The notes under the pieces were generated by a model. That model saw only the letters and a list, made by a program, of their open reading frames with translations, did no database searches and was not told the DNA's origin. Source: Prorocentrum cordatum (taxonomy: Eukaryota; Sar; Dinophyceae; Prorocentrales; Prorocentraceae). Taken from it: a DNA stretch of 64,000 bases. The position numbers and the translations under genes were made by a program. Of this stretch, positions 30,761-43,038 are shown piece after piece. The stretch is from positions 1 through 64,000 of the forward strand of contig CAUYUJ010003540.1 of the NCBI GenBank assembly GCA_963575745.1, written 5' to 3'. The stretch's first letter is position 1; every line of letters begins with the position of its first letter.

Positions 30761-31439
30761 GATTGCAGTTTCGGCTGGGGAGGCACGAGTTTACGGCGCA
30801 AGCGTGGGGCCACCTAGAAACATTGACCACGCATTTGTGTTCCTCATGCAAACGCTGTCACAGACGACTATGCGCGACTACAGCAAAATCGCAACTTTTA
30901 TGATGTTTCGCGCGTCGCCCAGAAACATCGCATGCGTTGCGCGTTGCGTGTCGTTTCTGCGTTGCGGTCGAAATTGCGCGGACGCGTCGCGCTTGCGCCA
31001 TGGAGCGCCGCGCGCGATCGTGCTCTGCAAAAGCTCAGGCCGTGCTAGCGGCCCTTGCGATTTACCAGAGCGCGCCGATGCGCTTCGCCGCAACAGCGCT
31101 GCGAGCGACGGCGCCCCAACATGATCGTGCGACGGGCGCAGAGTCGGTTGATAGGGTTGTCGGAGAGCTGACTCCGAATTTCAGCGCGGAGCGGGGGTGG
31201 GGCATTGTAGAATGCATATGGGGGGTGAGCCGGGTAAAGTAGCACGCAGTAGATGAGTAGCGTAGATTAGGTGTAACGTAGGGCTTAGTAGGAGTAGATC
31301 ATAATAGTTTGGGGAAATATTAGGTCCCATTCGTAAGAGGAAAGAAGGAGCGCTTGTCAGGGTATCGGCTGGAATAGGGTAGCATACAACTTCAACGCGC
31401 CTGAAGAGCCATGCTGCTCGGTGGATTATAAGCGCGCGG
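30761..31439. other. GCGC-dense block and AT-richer spacer
   Basis: 30880-31130 is crowded with GCGCG and TTGCG words, like 43.93-44.30 kb and 39.0-40.3 kb. 31240-31430 is ordinary spacer with GTAG-rich words. No gene is recognised. Confidence 0.4.
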
Positions 31440-31810
31440 CTGGTGGCCCCAGAGGCCCCCGAGGCATTCTCATGGGGCTTGTCTTGGGGCCCAAAAGGCT
31501 CCTCAGGGGCTGTTAGGAGGTCTTGGGGGAAACGTGTCTGGGAAACAAAAAAGGCCCCGAAGGGCCCCCCGATGGGGCTAGGCAGGGCCGTCGCGAGGCC
31601 CTCTGGGGAGGGGTCTTTGTCGTGCGTCGAAGACCCTGCCAGAGGTGCGTTCTGATCAGAATTTCGAGATTATTCGAGCCATGGCCACACGAGAGTCGGA
31701 GGGCCTTCAAGGGGCCCAGCTACCTTGAGATAAACATCCAACACCGCCAAACAATACATAGATAGCAGTTCTGCCCAGCAGGTCGGCTTTCTTCCCACGC
31801 ACTCAATGAA
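31440..31810. repeat. copy of the GGGGCCT dispersed repeat and spacer
   Basis: 31445-31590 carries GGCCCCAGAGGCCCCCGAGG, CTTGTCTTGGGGCC and similar words of the 12.8-14.1 kb family. The rest has no recognised feature. Confidence 0.5.
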
Positions 31811-32713
31811 GTTGTTTTGGTGTCAATTGATGGGGGCTCCGTTCGGCCTTCAGAGCATTGCGCAGACAGCGACGTGGATGGGCGAGACTCTGACGCAGCA
31901 TGCCCACCCCCAGTGACAGAACGCATCGCCTGTGGGCCGCTCGTGTGTTATCTGACTGTTGCCACCCCTGGTGGGATGTGGAGCAGGTTGTTTCGAAAAG
32001 ATGAGATCGACGCGATGGGGGCCCCAATGACGAAGCCTCATGTTGTAGGGGCTGCGCTTGGTCAGTGGATGCGCGTTCCAGGGTTCCCGCGTGGTCTTTC
32101 GACGGAGGAGTCCAGGATGCGATGCTCAGCTATTGGACGTGGAAGTGGGCGCCAATTCCTCTTGCTATGGTATCGTGTGGCCGTGCGGTTTTCCTTCGAT
32201 GACGTTGCATATTCTCACGGTCAAGATGCGGTTCCGTTGTTTTCTGAGATCTCTGGGGGCCTCGGAGTCGAAGGTGACGGCCCCGGCGGCTGGCCAGAAC
32301 AATTCACTGCAGTATTTCGCCGTCGGCGTGGAGAGATCAACGACGGCAGAACATTACCAGTGGTGGTTGTCGAGCTCGGTCTGCGCATGGCGTTGGCGAC
32401 AGTTGCAGATCTTACGTGCTTTCATGCCGTGGTGCTCGGTTGGTGACTTCCTCGGAGGCGCGTGTTGGGCGATTTACCTTCGGCATGGCAGGCCAGGCGT
32501 CTCGTGGGCAGATTCGGACCGTTCGACTGTGCGCGGCTGGAGGCGTCACTCGTGAACTCGTCATCGCCTGTCGAGCCCCACTCCCAGAGCAAGCCGCTCA
32601 ATGTAATTCTTGATTGGAGCGATGCGACGCGGGACCCCGAAACTATTCGAATGAAAGATGCAGCATGCAAGCAATAGAATGCGCTAATCAGCCGTGCCAG
32701 GCAACTTGATGCC
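31811..32713 (+). other. possible 5' part of a decayed gene
   Basis: Plus-strand frames 31817-32446 (209 codons) and 32058-32555 (165 codons) overlap in different phases. The second has an aromatic-rich part (YQWWLSSSVCAWRWRQLQIL) that looks protein-like. I recognise no family. It may be the upstream part of the decayed frame at 32.7-36.0 kb. Confidence 0.3.
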
Positions 32714-35700
32714 ATGCCATTGGAGGAGACAGTTGGATACAATGTGCTGAGGTTCGGGCGCATGCGGCTCGACTGCATGGCCATGTCTACAACGTCCATC
32801 ACGATTCAGACGGTTCAGGCTGCGGTCTCGCGCAGACGGTTCAGAGCATCCGCGAATCATGATTACAGCATCCATCTGCACAGCGATGTGTCGCCGCAGT
32901 GGGCTGGGGCGGAGCTGTTCGCATCGTCGTTCGATTTAATATTGCGTGACCCTGATGGCAGTGGCATGTTTACCTTGGAGAGGCGGTTGTTCTAAATCAT
33001 TAACATCGGCATGGCAATGTTCACAGCGCTTGGGACAAGTGTTTGCTCTTCTAGGGCAGGTGTTCTTGCTGGCTGGGCCGCGAGCGGCTGCTGGCGGACC
33101 ACGAGGACATGTTGTCGCGGTTCTTCAGGACGATCGGCGGGCACATCCCAGCGAGAGCGATGCGGCTCTCCCACCTTGTGCCTCGGTGCATTCTGGCGCC
33201 AGATTGGCGGCATACGGTGGATCGTGTCATCAGGCGCGTGTGTGCATCATTGCAGTTCTTCCCAGACTTCCTGAGGAAAGTGGGGTCTCTGAACTCGTTC
33301 ATCAGGAACTACAGGAGCGACTTGGAGAATAACCTGAGAAATGGTGGGGCCGTCGGGGCTGCAGATCTTGTGAAGGCAGCTTCCCTACCTAACTTTGCCG
33401 AGTGGAGGTGGGGTACTTTGCATGGCGTGCTACGGGCTCTGCCTGATATTCACATCGCTTCAAGGGGCGGCCGACCTCTCGCCAGGCGTGCTACGGGCTC
33501 TGCCTGGTATATTCACATCGCTTCAAGGGGCGGCCGACCTCTCGCCATTCTATCGGAGAGGCTGCGGCGCCAACATGGTCCGAGACAAGCGGGCGGCGTT
33601 CACATAACCAAGGTTTGGCTCCAGGATGGGCTTCATGGTGTGGATGACAGAATGGCTTACGAGGATGCGCAACGCAGCGAGGTGGCGCCCATGCCATTCG
33701 GAGGAGTGCAAGACTGGAGACTGCCCGAAGTGCCCAATGTCTGGACGGACATTGACCATCATTGTAGATATACGAGAGTGGTTCGTGGTTCAGGCGATCG
33801 CAGACATGGGGCAGTTGACCGAGAACACTTCCGGAGGCGATCAGGACTTTCTACGGCAATTGCAAGGGTCTGTTCGCTGGGCGCGCGGTCTCATCCTGGA
33901 CGTCACCAAGTTTGCAGACTGCGTGCCGTACTTATTCAGCAGGATTGGCGAGAGCGGCATCAAGGGCGAGTGCGTGCGACAGTGCAATCTTCAAGGCCAT
34001 GACCAGCATAATAGGGTGACTCAATTGTCCATGGATCCAGCTGGCCTTCTTAGGATAGCTTTGGACGAAGTCGGGGATGGCAGCGTCATCGAGGATGCGT
34101 ACCTCAAGTCGGAGGTTGGTTCCATTGCCAACATCAGCCTCGACGACAACATTAATGAGGGCCCCCACTCCCCCGTGGAGCACCATATGAGCAGAGCTCG
34201 TGGAGGGACCTGGGCGTGGACTGCCTCGAGCGTGCGACTCGACCAGAACCTCGCAGATATTGCGAATTCTCCTGCGTCAGAATCGGACAAGCAAGAACTG
34301 TGGAACACGTGCTCTTCTATATTGCAGGTCTCGGTCAAGAAGTTTGGGCGGCCATTGAGATGCAATAAAGATGTCTTCGTCGATCGGCTCTACTTTCTGC
34401 GAAGCGGGTTCGGCGACTTCGATGGCGAGTGCGACGCCGACGATGAGGGTGGCGACGCCAGCCCCGCCGTCGACGACGTCGACGGCGACGGAGGCGGCCC
34501 GCCAGACAGGGCGCGCAAGCGCCGACGCTCAGCGCTGGCAGCCAGCGGCCACGCCGGCAAGATGGAGGCGAACTTGTTCAAGGAACAGGTTGAGACAGCA
34601 TTGCTTGTGCGAGAGTGGCTCCTGGCCGCGGCAAAGCAGTATGAGCGCATTAGCTCGTGGGCGGGGAGCGCCAAGGTGGTAAGGAGATGGTTGTCATGCA
34701 GGTGCTCAGCGCGAACGTGGATCTCATGGCAGTTCCGACGGTCGAGTCCGACAAGTTGCAGGACTTTGGCCTGCGGGCGGGCGTGCAGGAGCTCGAGGTC
34801 TGGAGGTCGCGGGCTGTCAACCGCGACGCCGAGAGCTTGGGCGCGTTCGTGGGCCCACCTCCTGGCCGCGTCGATTTGCTCGCCATGCTAGGGGCAGCTC
34901 CAGAAGCTAAGCAAGCGATGTCTTCTTGGAGATCTGGCCTTTCGGACGTGGACGGGTGCGCGCTTCTGTTCGATCGTCGGCCCGTGGCCCCGCAGATGGC
35001 GCTCATGGACGTTTCGTGCCCCGTGCCGCGCTTGGCGGAGGGCGCCCAGCGCCTCGCGGGGGAGGGCGCCAGGGGGGAGAAGGAGGACGACGAGGAGGAT
35101 GGGGGATTAGGGCGGTGACGAGCGGAGGCCGAAGGAGGAGTTCCGAGGAGGGCGAGGACCCAGTTTGCAATCTAAGCTAATGCCCTGTTCCCCGGGAGCT
35201 GCAGTCCAGGGGCTTCTGCGGAGTTGATCGCATGGTGCCCCACGTGCCCAGTGGAGGGCCATCAGAGTATGACAGTATCAAGCTCCCGTCGCAACGCAAC
35301 TACTTGAAGCTCGTCCGTGCCCAGGCGACGCTCTTCGAAGGCGGCTGCATGCAGTTCAAATCCAACGGCCCCCAGTCCTATTACGCAGCCTGGCTGAAAG
35401 ACCCCTTGACAGAGCCTGGGTTGGCAGCCAGGATGCACGATGAGAAGTTGAGGCAGTTGACTGATGCAGATGGCCCTGCAGAGCTCGACCAGATCGTGCC
35501 AGCGCCAGCGCCGAGACGGCTGGGGGCGCCAACTGGTCCAGACATCGACGGAGGCGACTTGGGCGCACTGCCGCCGCCGCCGCCAGCCGTCAAGAACGAG
35601 AAGGTTTGAGGGTCCAGCGCGGACTCTCACAGTTCGTCATCGGCAGCGGCGCTCTCGGACCATGAGGGCGATGCAGCTGACGGCGCAGATGCCGCTGACC

Positions 35701-35990
35701 AGTGCCCAGATCAGATCGACGGCATGCTGTTACAGAGGGGGTCCCACCTTTGTCGCGGGGACAGCGGGCTGCGGGTTACGTGCCCCGACCCAGCGCACCC
35801 CGCGTGCAACTGCCACCGCATCGCCAAGTTGTGGACAGAGGAGTTCGGGGTACAGGCGCCAGTTATGCCTTTGAAAACGTGGATGGCCAAGGCGTTCGCG
35901 ATGGACCAGGCGAGGCATGAGCGTTGGAGGCCTGGCAAGAACGACATCAGACTATTCTGCCTCGCCGAGGCGGGTCACGGTGCACTTTGA
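32714..35990 (+). pseudogene. decayed large gene of unknown family (about 1,000 codons)
   Basis: Collinear plus-strand segments read like one protein broken by frameshifts: 32714-32995 (SIHLHSDVSPQWAGAELFAS), 33109-33480 (LPNFAEWRWGTLHGVL), 33626-34690 (LLRIALDEVGDGSVIEDAYL, SLDDNINEGPHSPVEHHMSR), 34690-35118 (VDLLAMLGAAPEAKQAMSSW) and 35232-35990 (LPSQRNYLKLVRAQATLFEG and a terminal CPDPAHPACNCHRIAKLW). The last segment is open for 252 codons except a TGA at 35607-35609. An acidic linker with an RKRRR nuclear-import-like run lies near 34430-34550. A Ser/Ala/Asp linker is at 35610-35700. I recall similar text in dinoflagellate gene models but cannot verify it; no function is assignable. Confidence 0.55.
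33425..33547. repeat. 61-bp tandem duplication inside the decayed gene
   Basis: GCGTGCTACGGGCTCTGCCT through GGCGGCCGACCTCTCGCCAG occurs twice, at 33425-33485 and from 33486. The second copy has two extra bases (TGGTATATTC against TGATATTC). The near identity shows a recent event, and it shifts the frame. Confidence 0.9.
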
Positions 35991-36524
35991 CATATATTTT
36001 ATATTGCAATGATGTTGGGGTGCTGTGCTCCTTGAGACGTTGTCGACAAGTCGACTTGAGTTCTACAGATGCGAGGTGACATCTCATCGTCAACATCGCA
36101 ACCATCACCATCAGCATCATTCAAGCCCCCCCCCAAAAAAAAAAGCAAACGCCTTGCAACCGTAATGACCGACAGTCCCAAACCGAAAACATACCGACCT
36201 CGATATTGAAAGTGTTGACGGGCTGGGCGAAGCCAGCGAAATTGGATTGAGATGGGCGTTCTGTTCATGTTGGTCTCGCTGTAGCCCGTGGCTGCCGCGT
36301 GCCCCGCCCCAATGCGACGCTGCGCCCGCCCGAAATTCGGCGCGGGGCGCGGGCCGGGGCCCCGCGGGGCCCCCTGGGGCCTTATAGGGCGCAACTTCGT
36401 GGGTCGGGACCTCATGGAGCGGGGCCTCGGGCAGCGGGGACGTCCCTCAGTTTGGGGCCCCATGGAGCAGGGCCCTTTGGGCGGCGCCCAGCGGTGGGAG
36501 GAGGGAGAGGACGGGGAAGGTGAA

Positions 36525-36556
<32 letters not shown>

Positions 36557-36839
36557 GAGGACATCGTATGAAATGAGGGTCCGCCGCGATCGCCCTCAGG
36601 GGCCGCGTGTTCTCCGAGCCCCAGAGGGGCGGTGCCCTTATGGCGCGGTGCCCTGCGGTGCCCTTCTCGGGGCCCGAAGCGAGAGCCCACTGGGGCAGAC
36701 ATGCGCCAGCGCATGCGCGCATTAATGCCACCGCATGTGACGCCAGCAACCTGCATTCACATGAAGCGCTTGGCGGGCTACCACGTTAGCACCTAACTTA
36801 ATTATGGCGCTGGCGCGTCAACCCGCTGCAAGCCCACAC
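35991..36839. other. spacer with GGA microsatellite
   Basis: No gene is recognised. (GGA)n runs 36530-36560. GC-rich GGGGCC words flank it. Overlapping frames are composition-driven. Confidence 0.45.
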
Positions 36840-38690
36840 TACCTTGATCTAGTCCTGAACCACACTTGAACTAGGACGCTGGAAGCGCTGAACCAATCCC
36901 GATCGAGTCTTGACCTACGCCTGAACTAAGCGCCGCAGGCGCTGAACTATGAGCAGCGAAAGGCTGAACCACCCTGATCTTGTTTTGAACTCCACTTGCG
37001 CTAGGACGCTGAACGCGCTGAGCCACCCTGATCCCGCCCTGAACTGCGCCAGGACTAAACGCCGCCAGCGCTGATTCATGCGCGGCAGAAGGCTGAACCT
37101 CCCTGATCTAGTCCTGAACTACACTTGAACTAGGGCGCCGAAGGCGCTGAACCACCCTGGTCTAGTCTTGAACTACTCCTGAACTCGACGTCTCCAGCTC
37201 TGAACTATGAGCAGCGAAAGGCTGAACCACCCTGGTCTAGACCTGAACTGCACTTGAACTAGGACGCCGAAAGCGCTGAACCACCCCGATCTAGTCCTGA
37301 ACTACGCCTGAACTAGACGTCTCCAGCGCTGAACTATGAGCAGCGAACGGCTGAGCCACCCTGATCTAGCCCTGAACCGCACTTGTACTAGGACGCTGAA
37401 CGCGCTGAACCACCCTGATCTAGTCTTGAACTACGCCTGAACTAGACGTCTCAAGCGCTGAACTATGATGAGCGAAAGGCTGAACCTCCCTGATCTAGTC
37501 CTGAACTACACTTGAACTAGGGCGCCGAAGGCGCTGAACCACCCTGGTCCAGCCTCCAGCTCTGAACTATGAGCAGCGAAAGGCTGATCCACCGTGGTCT
37601 AGTCCTGAACTGCACTTGAACTAGGACGCTGAGCGCGATGAGCCACCTTGATCCCGTTCTGAACTACGCCTGAACTAAACGCCGCAAGCGCTGATTTATG
37701 CGCGGCAAAAGGCTGAACCACCCTGGTCTAGTCCTGAACCACACTTGAACTAGGGCGCCGAATGCGCTGGACCGCCCTGATCTAGTCTTGAACTACTCCT
37801 GAACTAGACGTCTCCAGCTCTGAACTATGAGCAGCGAAAGGCTGAACCACCCTGGTCTAGACCTGAACTGCACTTGAACTAGGACGCCGAAAGCGCCGAG
37901 CCACCCTGATCTAGTCTTGGGCTGCGCTTGAACGAAAAAACCGCAAGCGCTGACCTATGAGCAGCGAAAGGCTGAACAACCCTGGTCTAGTCCTGAACTG
38001 CACTTGAACTAGGACGCCGAATGCGCTGGACCGCCCTGATCTAGTCTTGAACTACGCCTGAACTAGACGTCTCCAGCGCTGAACTATGCGCGACCAAAGG
38101 CTGCACCACTCTGATCCAGTCCTGAACTACACTTGAACTAGGACGCCGAAAGCGCTGAACCACCCTGATCTAGTCTTGCACTACGCTTGAACTAAACGCC
38201 GCAAGCGCAAAACTATGCGCGGCAAAAGGCTGAACCACCCTGATCTAGTCCTGAACTGCACTTGGACTAGGTCGCCGAAAGCGCTGGGCCACCCTGATCT
38301 AGTCTTGCACTATGGCTGAACTAGACGTCACCAGCGCTGAACTATGCGCGGCAAAAGGCTGATCCACCCTGATCTAGTCCTGAACTACCCTTGGACTAGG
38401 ACGCTGGAGGCGCAGCACCACCCTGGTCTAGTCTTGAACTACGCCTGAACTAAGCGCCGCACGCGCTGAACTATGCGCGACCAAAGGCTGAGCCACCCTG
38501 ATCCAGTCCTGAACTGCACTTGAACTAGGACGCCGAAAGCGCTGAACCACCTTTACCAAGTCTTGAACTATGCCTGAACTAGACGTCACCAGCGCGGAAC
38601 TACCAGCGGCAAAAGGCTGGGCTTTTTTGGCCAAGTCGTGAAACAAGGTTGGACTGGGACGCCCGAAGCGCTGAGTTACCTGTGACAACT
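36840..38690. repeat. 129-bp satellite array, about 14 units
   Basis: A reference base in CTATGAGCAGCGAAAGG / CTATGCGCGGCAAAAGG falls at 36950, 37079, 37208, 37337, 37466, 37570, 37699, 37828, 37958, 38087, 38216, 38345 and 38474. Steps are 129 bases except one 25-base deletion and one insertion. Each unit has two half-units with CTGATCTAGTCYTGAACTA and CTTGAACTAGG or CCTGAACTAGAC. Length is far better kept than sequence. On the minus strand 129 is 43 codons, but most units carry TAG. Confidence 0.95.
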
Positions 38691-40350
38691 CAGAAATTCA
38701 ATCTGAGCTAACGGACAACATTGGGGATTAGGGACCAACACCATGGCGTCGGTGGATCCTTTCTGGTCTGGTCCTGAAATTGACTTGTCCGAGGCAACTG
38801 GCTGTGATGAGCCGCGCTGGTAGAGGCCAGCTCGGCTCTTGGCGTGAGCGCCGCCAGCGCTGGAACGTGATAGGCGAACGGTCGGGCCGCCCCCGAATTC
38901 ATCTTTCGAGGCAGGAGCGGCGCGACTTCGTTGCAGTCGATGGTCAAACGTGACGCTGTTCGCTGACAGTGCGTGGACAAGTCGCCACCAACGCCCGCCG
39001 TTTAGCGTCGAAAGGCACGGCCAACCTGGCGTGCGTTTGGCAACACTTTGGGTTCGATGCGAGCGCTCGCGCGCGCGTTGAAGCGCAACGAAGCCTGTCT
39101 GCGGATTCGGTGCCCTGGCAGATCCAAACAGATGCAATGCCCGATGGGCCACCATATGGGCTCATCGCAGGGATTACGCTACTTCTCCATGCGCGGTACG
39201 GCGCGCTCACTATCAGCGGCTGGCGCCGCGCGCCGCGCGCGAGAGCGCGCGCGTCTGGCATTGCGCGGCGTCGCGAGCGGGGGGCGGGGGGGGGGCTCGC
39301 CGCCAGGGGTAGGGCGCGCACCGAGCTCAGCGATGGCATGCGAGCTTCGTGGGCCGCTCGCGCGCACCGCAGGCCCATCCACCTTAGCGCTGGGCTCTCA
39401 CGCGGCCGTTGCGCGGCGCAATCTACATGCAACGCGCGCGAGACCGCGCTCGCGCACATGCGCGCGTCGGCACTCGCACGGTGGGCTCGGCTCGGGCAGG
39501 ATGGAGGCGTTGCGGCGTTGGTCGTCAATGGCCAAGTGGCGCCCGAACGCGCTGCGCCCTGGTTCTCCATATCACAGCTCGGCTCACGAACGCCTATACC
39601 ATGGCGCACCGATCATCGCGGCGCTCGCGTACGCCCGCGCTCGCGCGGGCGCGCCCGTCGGCCTTGGCAGAGCATGGCATTGAGAGAGACAACGGAGAAC
39701 GCCCGCGCGTTTGCTAGAACACGTACTTCTCCACCCTCGCTGTTTCGGACCATGTGGACTTCCAAACGTGCGCGTTGCGCACGGGTGCCCCATCCCATGG
39801 CGGAGCGCAGGGGGCCCGTGATGCCCCCCCCCCCCCTACCCATGCGCGCGTTCGCGTCGACGCGGGCATGGCTGGTTCTGCATCGCACGCGTGCAGTCAC
39901 CGACATGATGGGTTGGAACATGAAGAAGCACCCTCTGCGCTCGCCGCTTTTGGTTAGCAGACTAGTCGCGCTGTGTTGGGGGTGGCCAAGCGGAGCGCAG
40001 CGCGCGCCACGCCAGAGCGCTACTGCAGGCACGCAGGCGCGCGTGCCAACTGCACGTCGCGCGTTGAATTCAGCAGTGCGAACAAGGAGCGCCGCCACAT
40101 TGGATGGGCGCGCCCCAGCGGCCCTGCGTTGTCCGCGTCGTGGGCGCACATCAGAACCGACGCGCGCGTGATGGAACAGCTTGTTTGTTGCGCGCGTAGC
40201 GCGCGTGAGTACGACATCGCAGCGCAACGCGGTGCTGCTGAAACACGGATGCACAGGTCGACTGTCGCGCGCGCATCCTACCCATTTGCGCGTGCTAGGG
40301 CTCTGCAGCCCCTGGGTACATTAGTCAGCTGATCACTTCAGCGTCAACAC
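38691..40350. other. GCGC-dense region with overlapping frames, no supported gene
   Basis: 38950-40300 is loaded with GCGCG words. Frames of 400, 221 and 213 codons overlap on opposite strands, all rich in Arg, Ala, Ser and Thr. None carries a recognisable motif, and the mutual overlap argues for composition rather than coding. Confidence 0.45.
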
Positions 40351-41248
40351 TACATGCTAACACATTGTGTAGGATGCTGGCGGTGCGCGTGTCGCACTGA
40401 CGCGCCCCGCAGGTTATTGTAATGTCCGTGTGGCACTCAAGCGTTCAACGAGAGTATCCCACATGCGCACGCACCAACAACCAAACCCTGAAACGTACCA
40501 TTTGTTGCGTGTAACTGGGTGTCTGGGGAGGTCTGCACGGGGCTTTCGGGGTTCAAATGGACCACTCAGTACGTGCTCGACGGGGAATCCATGTAGAAGG
40601 TTGCCCACGTCGGGCGTCGCTTCCGCCGTCACTTGAAAACGGCGAACCAACTGGGGAATGCAACGTTGTTCTGGTAGGTGCCTGATGAAGTTGCAGGCGC
40701 CTGTCTTTCTGTGTGTGTACACGTTCGCTCTAGATGGTTTAGTGGTCCATGCTCGCTGCCAGGATGTTTGCAGCGCGAGGAGTGAATAGTTTCTTCTCGT
40801 GGATGAGCGCTGATCGTTCTGGCAGCGGCAGTCCTTGCGTCCGGTGGAATGTACCCGGTGCCTTCGCTTGCTTTCTGACCCGAGGGGTAGACAGAAATCG
40901 CGGCGCGTCCGTATCGCGCGGCCCCCGTTTCTAAAATCTGCCCCTGGGCCTCGTCGGGGCCCTGCAGATTCCTTCTCGGCAACTGTTCGGTGAGAGCTCG
41001 GAAATGCATTTTCGCAGTTGGGTCCGCGGGCCGACCGTCAGCTTCTAGGGTCAGAGGGCGAGCAATTTTAGAGATACTCGTGAAGGAGGCTCTCGTTTCC
41101 CACAGAGCCTTTGCAGGCTTGTCTCCTTTGTATCGTTCTCTGGTGCAGTATGCCAGCTATGGCTCGGAGTCATTTCGCTTCTCACACCTTGCGCTGCAGG
41201 GCTGGTGCACTTGCCCAGGTCACACTTCTTGTCAGCGCGTCGGGCGCC
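40351..41248. other. spacer upstream of the zinc/cupin-like gene
   Basis: A minus-strand frame of 126 codons (40629-41009) and short plus-strand frames have no recognised domain. The region may contain regulatory sequence for the gene at 41249, but no motif is identifiable. Confidence 0.4.
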
Positions 41249-43038
41249 ATGTCGGTCAGTGGAGGCTCTGACGTGGAGGTAGGTCCGAGCACGGCGTTCC
41301 CACCGCCAGCTCAACGCAGGAGGGCGTCTTCCACCGCGGCGTCGGCCCGCTCTTCGCCGCAGAGCCCCGTCCAGTGCTTCGCATGCTTGCAGCCGTGCGC
41401 TCCAACCGACCACGTCAAGAAATGGCACGGCTACACGTTCCACGCTTCGCCGTGTTGGAATCCAGTTCGGTCTCGCACTCGCATCTGTTTGGGCAAGCCA
41501 AACGGCCTCAGGCGCGAGTTGGACATCATGGTATCGGATCCCGAGCAGCGGCGTGCAGGTCTACTGTCATTCGGCACAACGCTGGCACACACCGGCCGCG
41601 CCATCGCCAGGGACACGCTATCGCAGCAGATCGACGCATACAACGAGGAGATCGAGCGCAGCGCGCACCTTCTCCTCAGCGGCGTGATGAGGTACACCAA
41701 GCAGCAGTGCAAGGACGCGCGCTTGAGGGGCATGGGTCCTGAAGCACTTGGAGGCGGCTCACCAGAAGGTCCAGGACAAGAAATTGACCTTGACAGACCT
41801 GCCCCATGACTTCGCCTCGGTTCAGGAAGACCTCCAGCGCGTGGTTGCCGCGTGCAAGACTGAGAAGAGCAAGATCCCTGACGCCAAGAAGGAGCAGGTG
41901 CCAGCGCTCCAAGATGCCTACGCTAACATGCTGAAGCAGAAGGCCGATGCGGTAACCAAGGCAGTCGCCCTCCAAGATCACTTGCAGCCCCAGCTCAAGA
42001 AGGCGACGTCCAACGAGAGGTCCATGTACCAGGTTAGACGGTGGAAGAAGGAGAAGATGTCCCATGCCTTGGTCAAGGAAGGCGCCTCGGCTCCGTTCGC
42101 CAAGCACTTCGCCGGCATAGTTACTACTGCCGCCGGGGTTGTTGGCGAGGGAGGCCCTTCAAAGGTTGTCCTGCGCGATCGGGCCCAGGATAACCCAATC
42201 GAGGTGCAGTACGATACCACCAAAGTGGCGGTCTGGACGAAAGACAACGCCACCGTCGACAGCCAGGAGACCGCCCTCTGGTACAACATCATGAACATGT
42301 TCGGCCCAAACTTCGAGACCTTCCTGAAGAGCAAGATGGAGTCCGTGACGGCCGAGCTCAGGAACCACGCGAACTGGCCAGGGGCGCTCGGCAGGATGAC
42401 GGATTATTGGCCTACTGCGTCGGATAGCATCTCGCCGTTCGACGCGAAGGACGTGCAGTCCAGGGGGGCCGAGATGTGGATCGTGGGCGCCAAGATGGAT
42501 GCGATGAGGATGCACCCAGCGAATGTGCCAGTGCCTGGCGTCCCGTGCCTCATCTACGCGGCGGCGGGCCCTCTGCTGATCCACGCGGTTGAGATGAAGT
42601 CCTTCCTCGACATGGGAATCGCCGCGGCCGGCTACGAGTCGCACCAGCAGACGCCATCGGGCGTGCAGTGCTTGAAGGCGGGCTCCGCGATCATGCTGTG
42701 CGACGGCGACGTTGCCTGCGTGCCTGCTGGCTGGCACTGGTCGCTCGTCGCGGTGGGCTCGATTCTTTCCGACGCGAAGGCAGGCGAGGATGGCGACGCC
42801 AAGCCCAAGCCCAAGGGTCGCGTGAGCGCGACCGTCAAATCTCAGATCGACGACACGTCTAAGGATGCCGACGGTTTCGTTGCCGTGGCCAGTATCTTCT
42901 CGGAGAAGTTGGTGGAATCGCTCCCTGCGAATGTCCGCGGGGCCATTCGGTTGTGTAACAAGACGCACTTCGCGTCGAAGTCGGGCAGGGCCACGCGGGC
43001 GGGGGGGGGCCCTCTTCGACAAATACTTCGTGGAGTGA
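41249..43038 (+). CDS. putative zinc-binding, coiled-coil, cupin-like protein; two homopolymer frameshifts
   Basis: From ATG 41249, the first frame carries a Cys/His cluster (CFACLQPCAPTDHVKKWHGY, then FHASPC) at about residues 42-72 that could bind zinc, followed by a helical region. At the GGG of 41734-41736 the phase changes. The second frame begins LKHLEAAHQKVQDKKL and runs about 420 codons: coiled coil, then a globular part with GVPCLIYAAAGPLLIHAVEM and GDVACVPAGWHWSLVAVG, the last resembling a cupin/JmjC-like strand-turn. At the G-run 42999-43009 the phase changes again; the new phase ends ALFDKYFVE and TGA 43036. Both slips lie in G-runs, so sequence error is plausible and the gene may be intact. 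Function is unknown. Confidence 0.6.

Noticed and set aside
36840-38690. CRISPR-like array
   Set aside because: Units are tandem with no unique spacers, the genome is eukaryotic, and no cas-like genes are present.
38944-40254. 400-, 221- and 213-codon frames on opposite strands
   Set aside because: They overlap each other and reflect a GCGC-dense composition; none has a motif.
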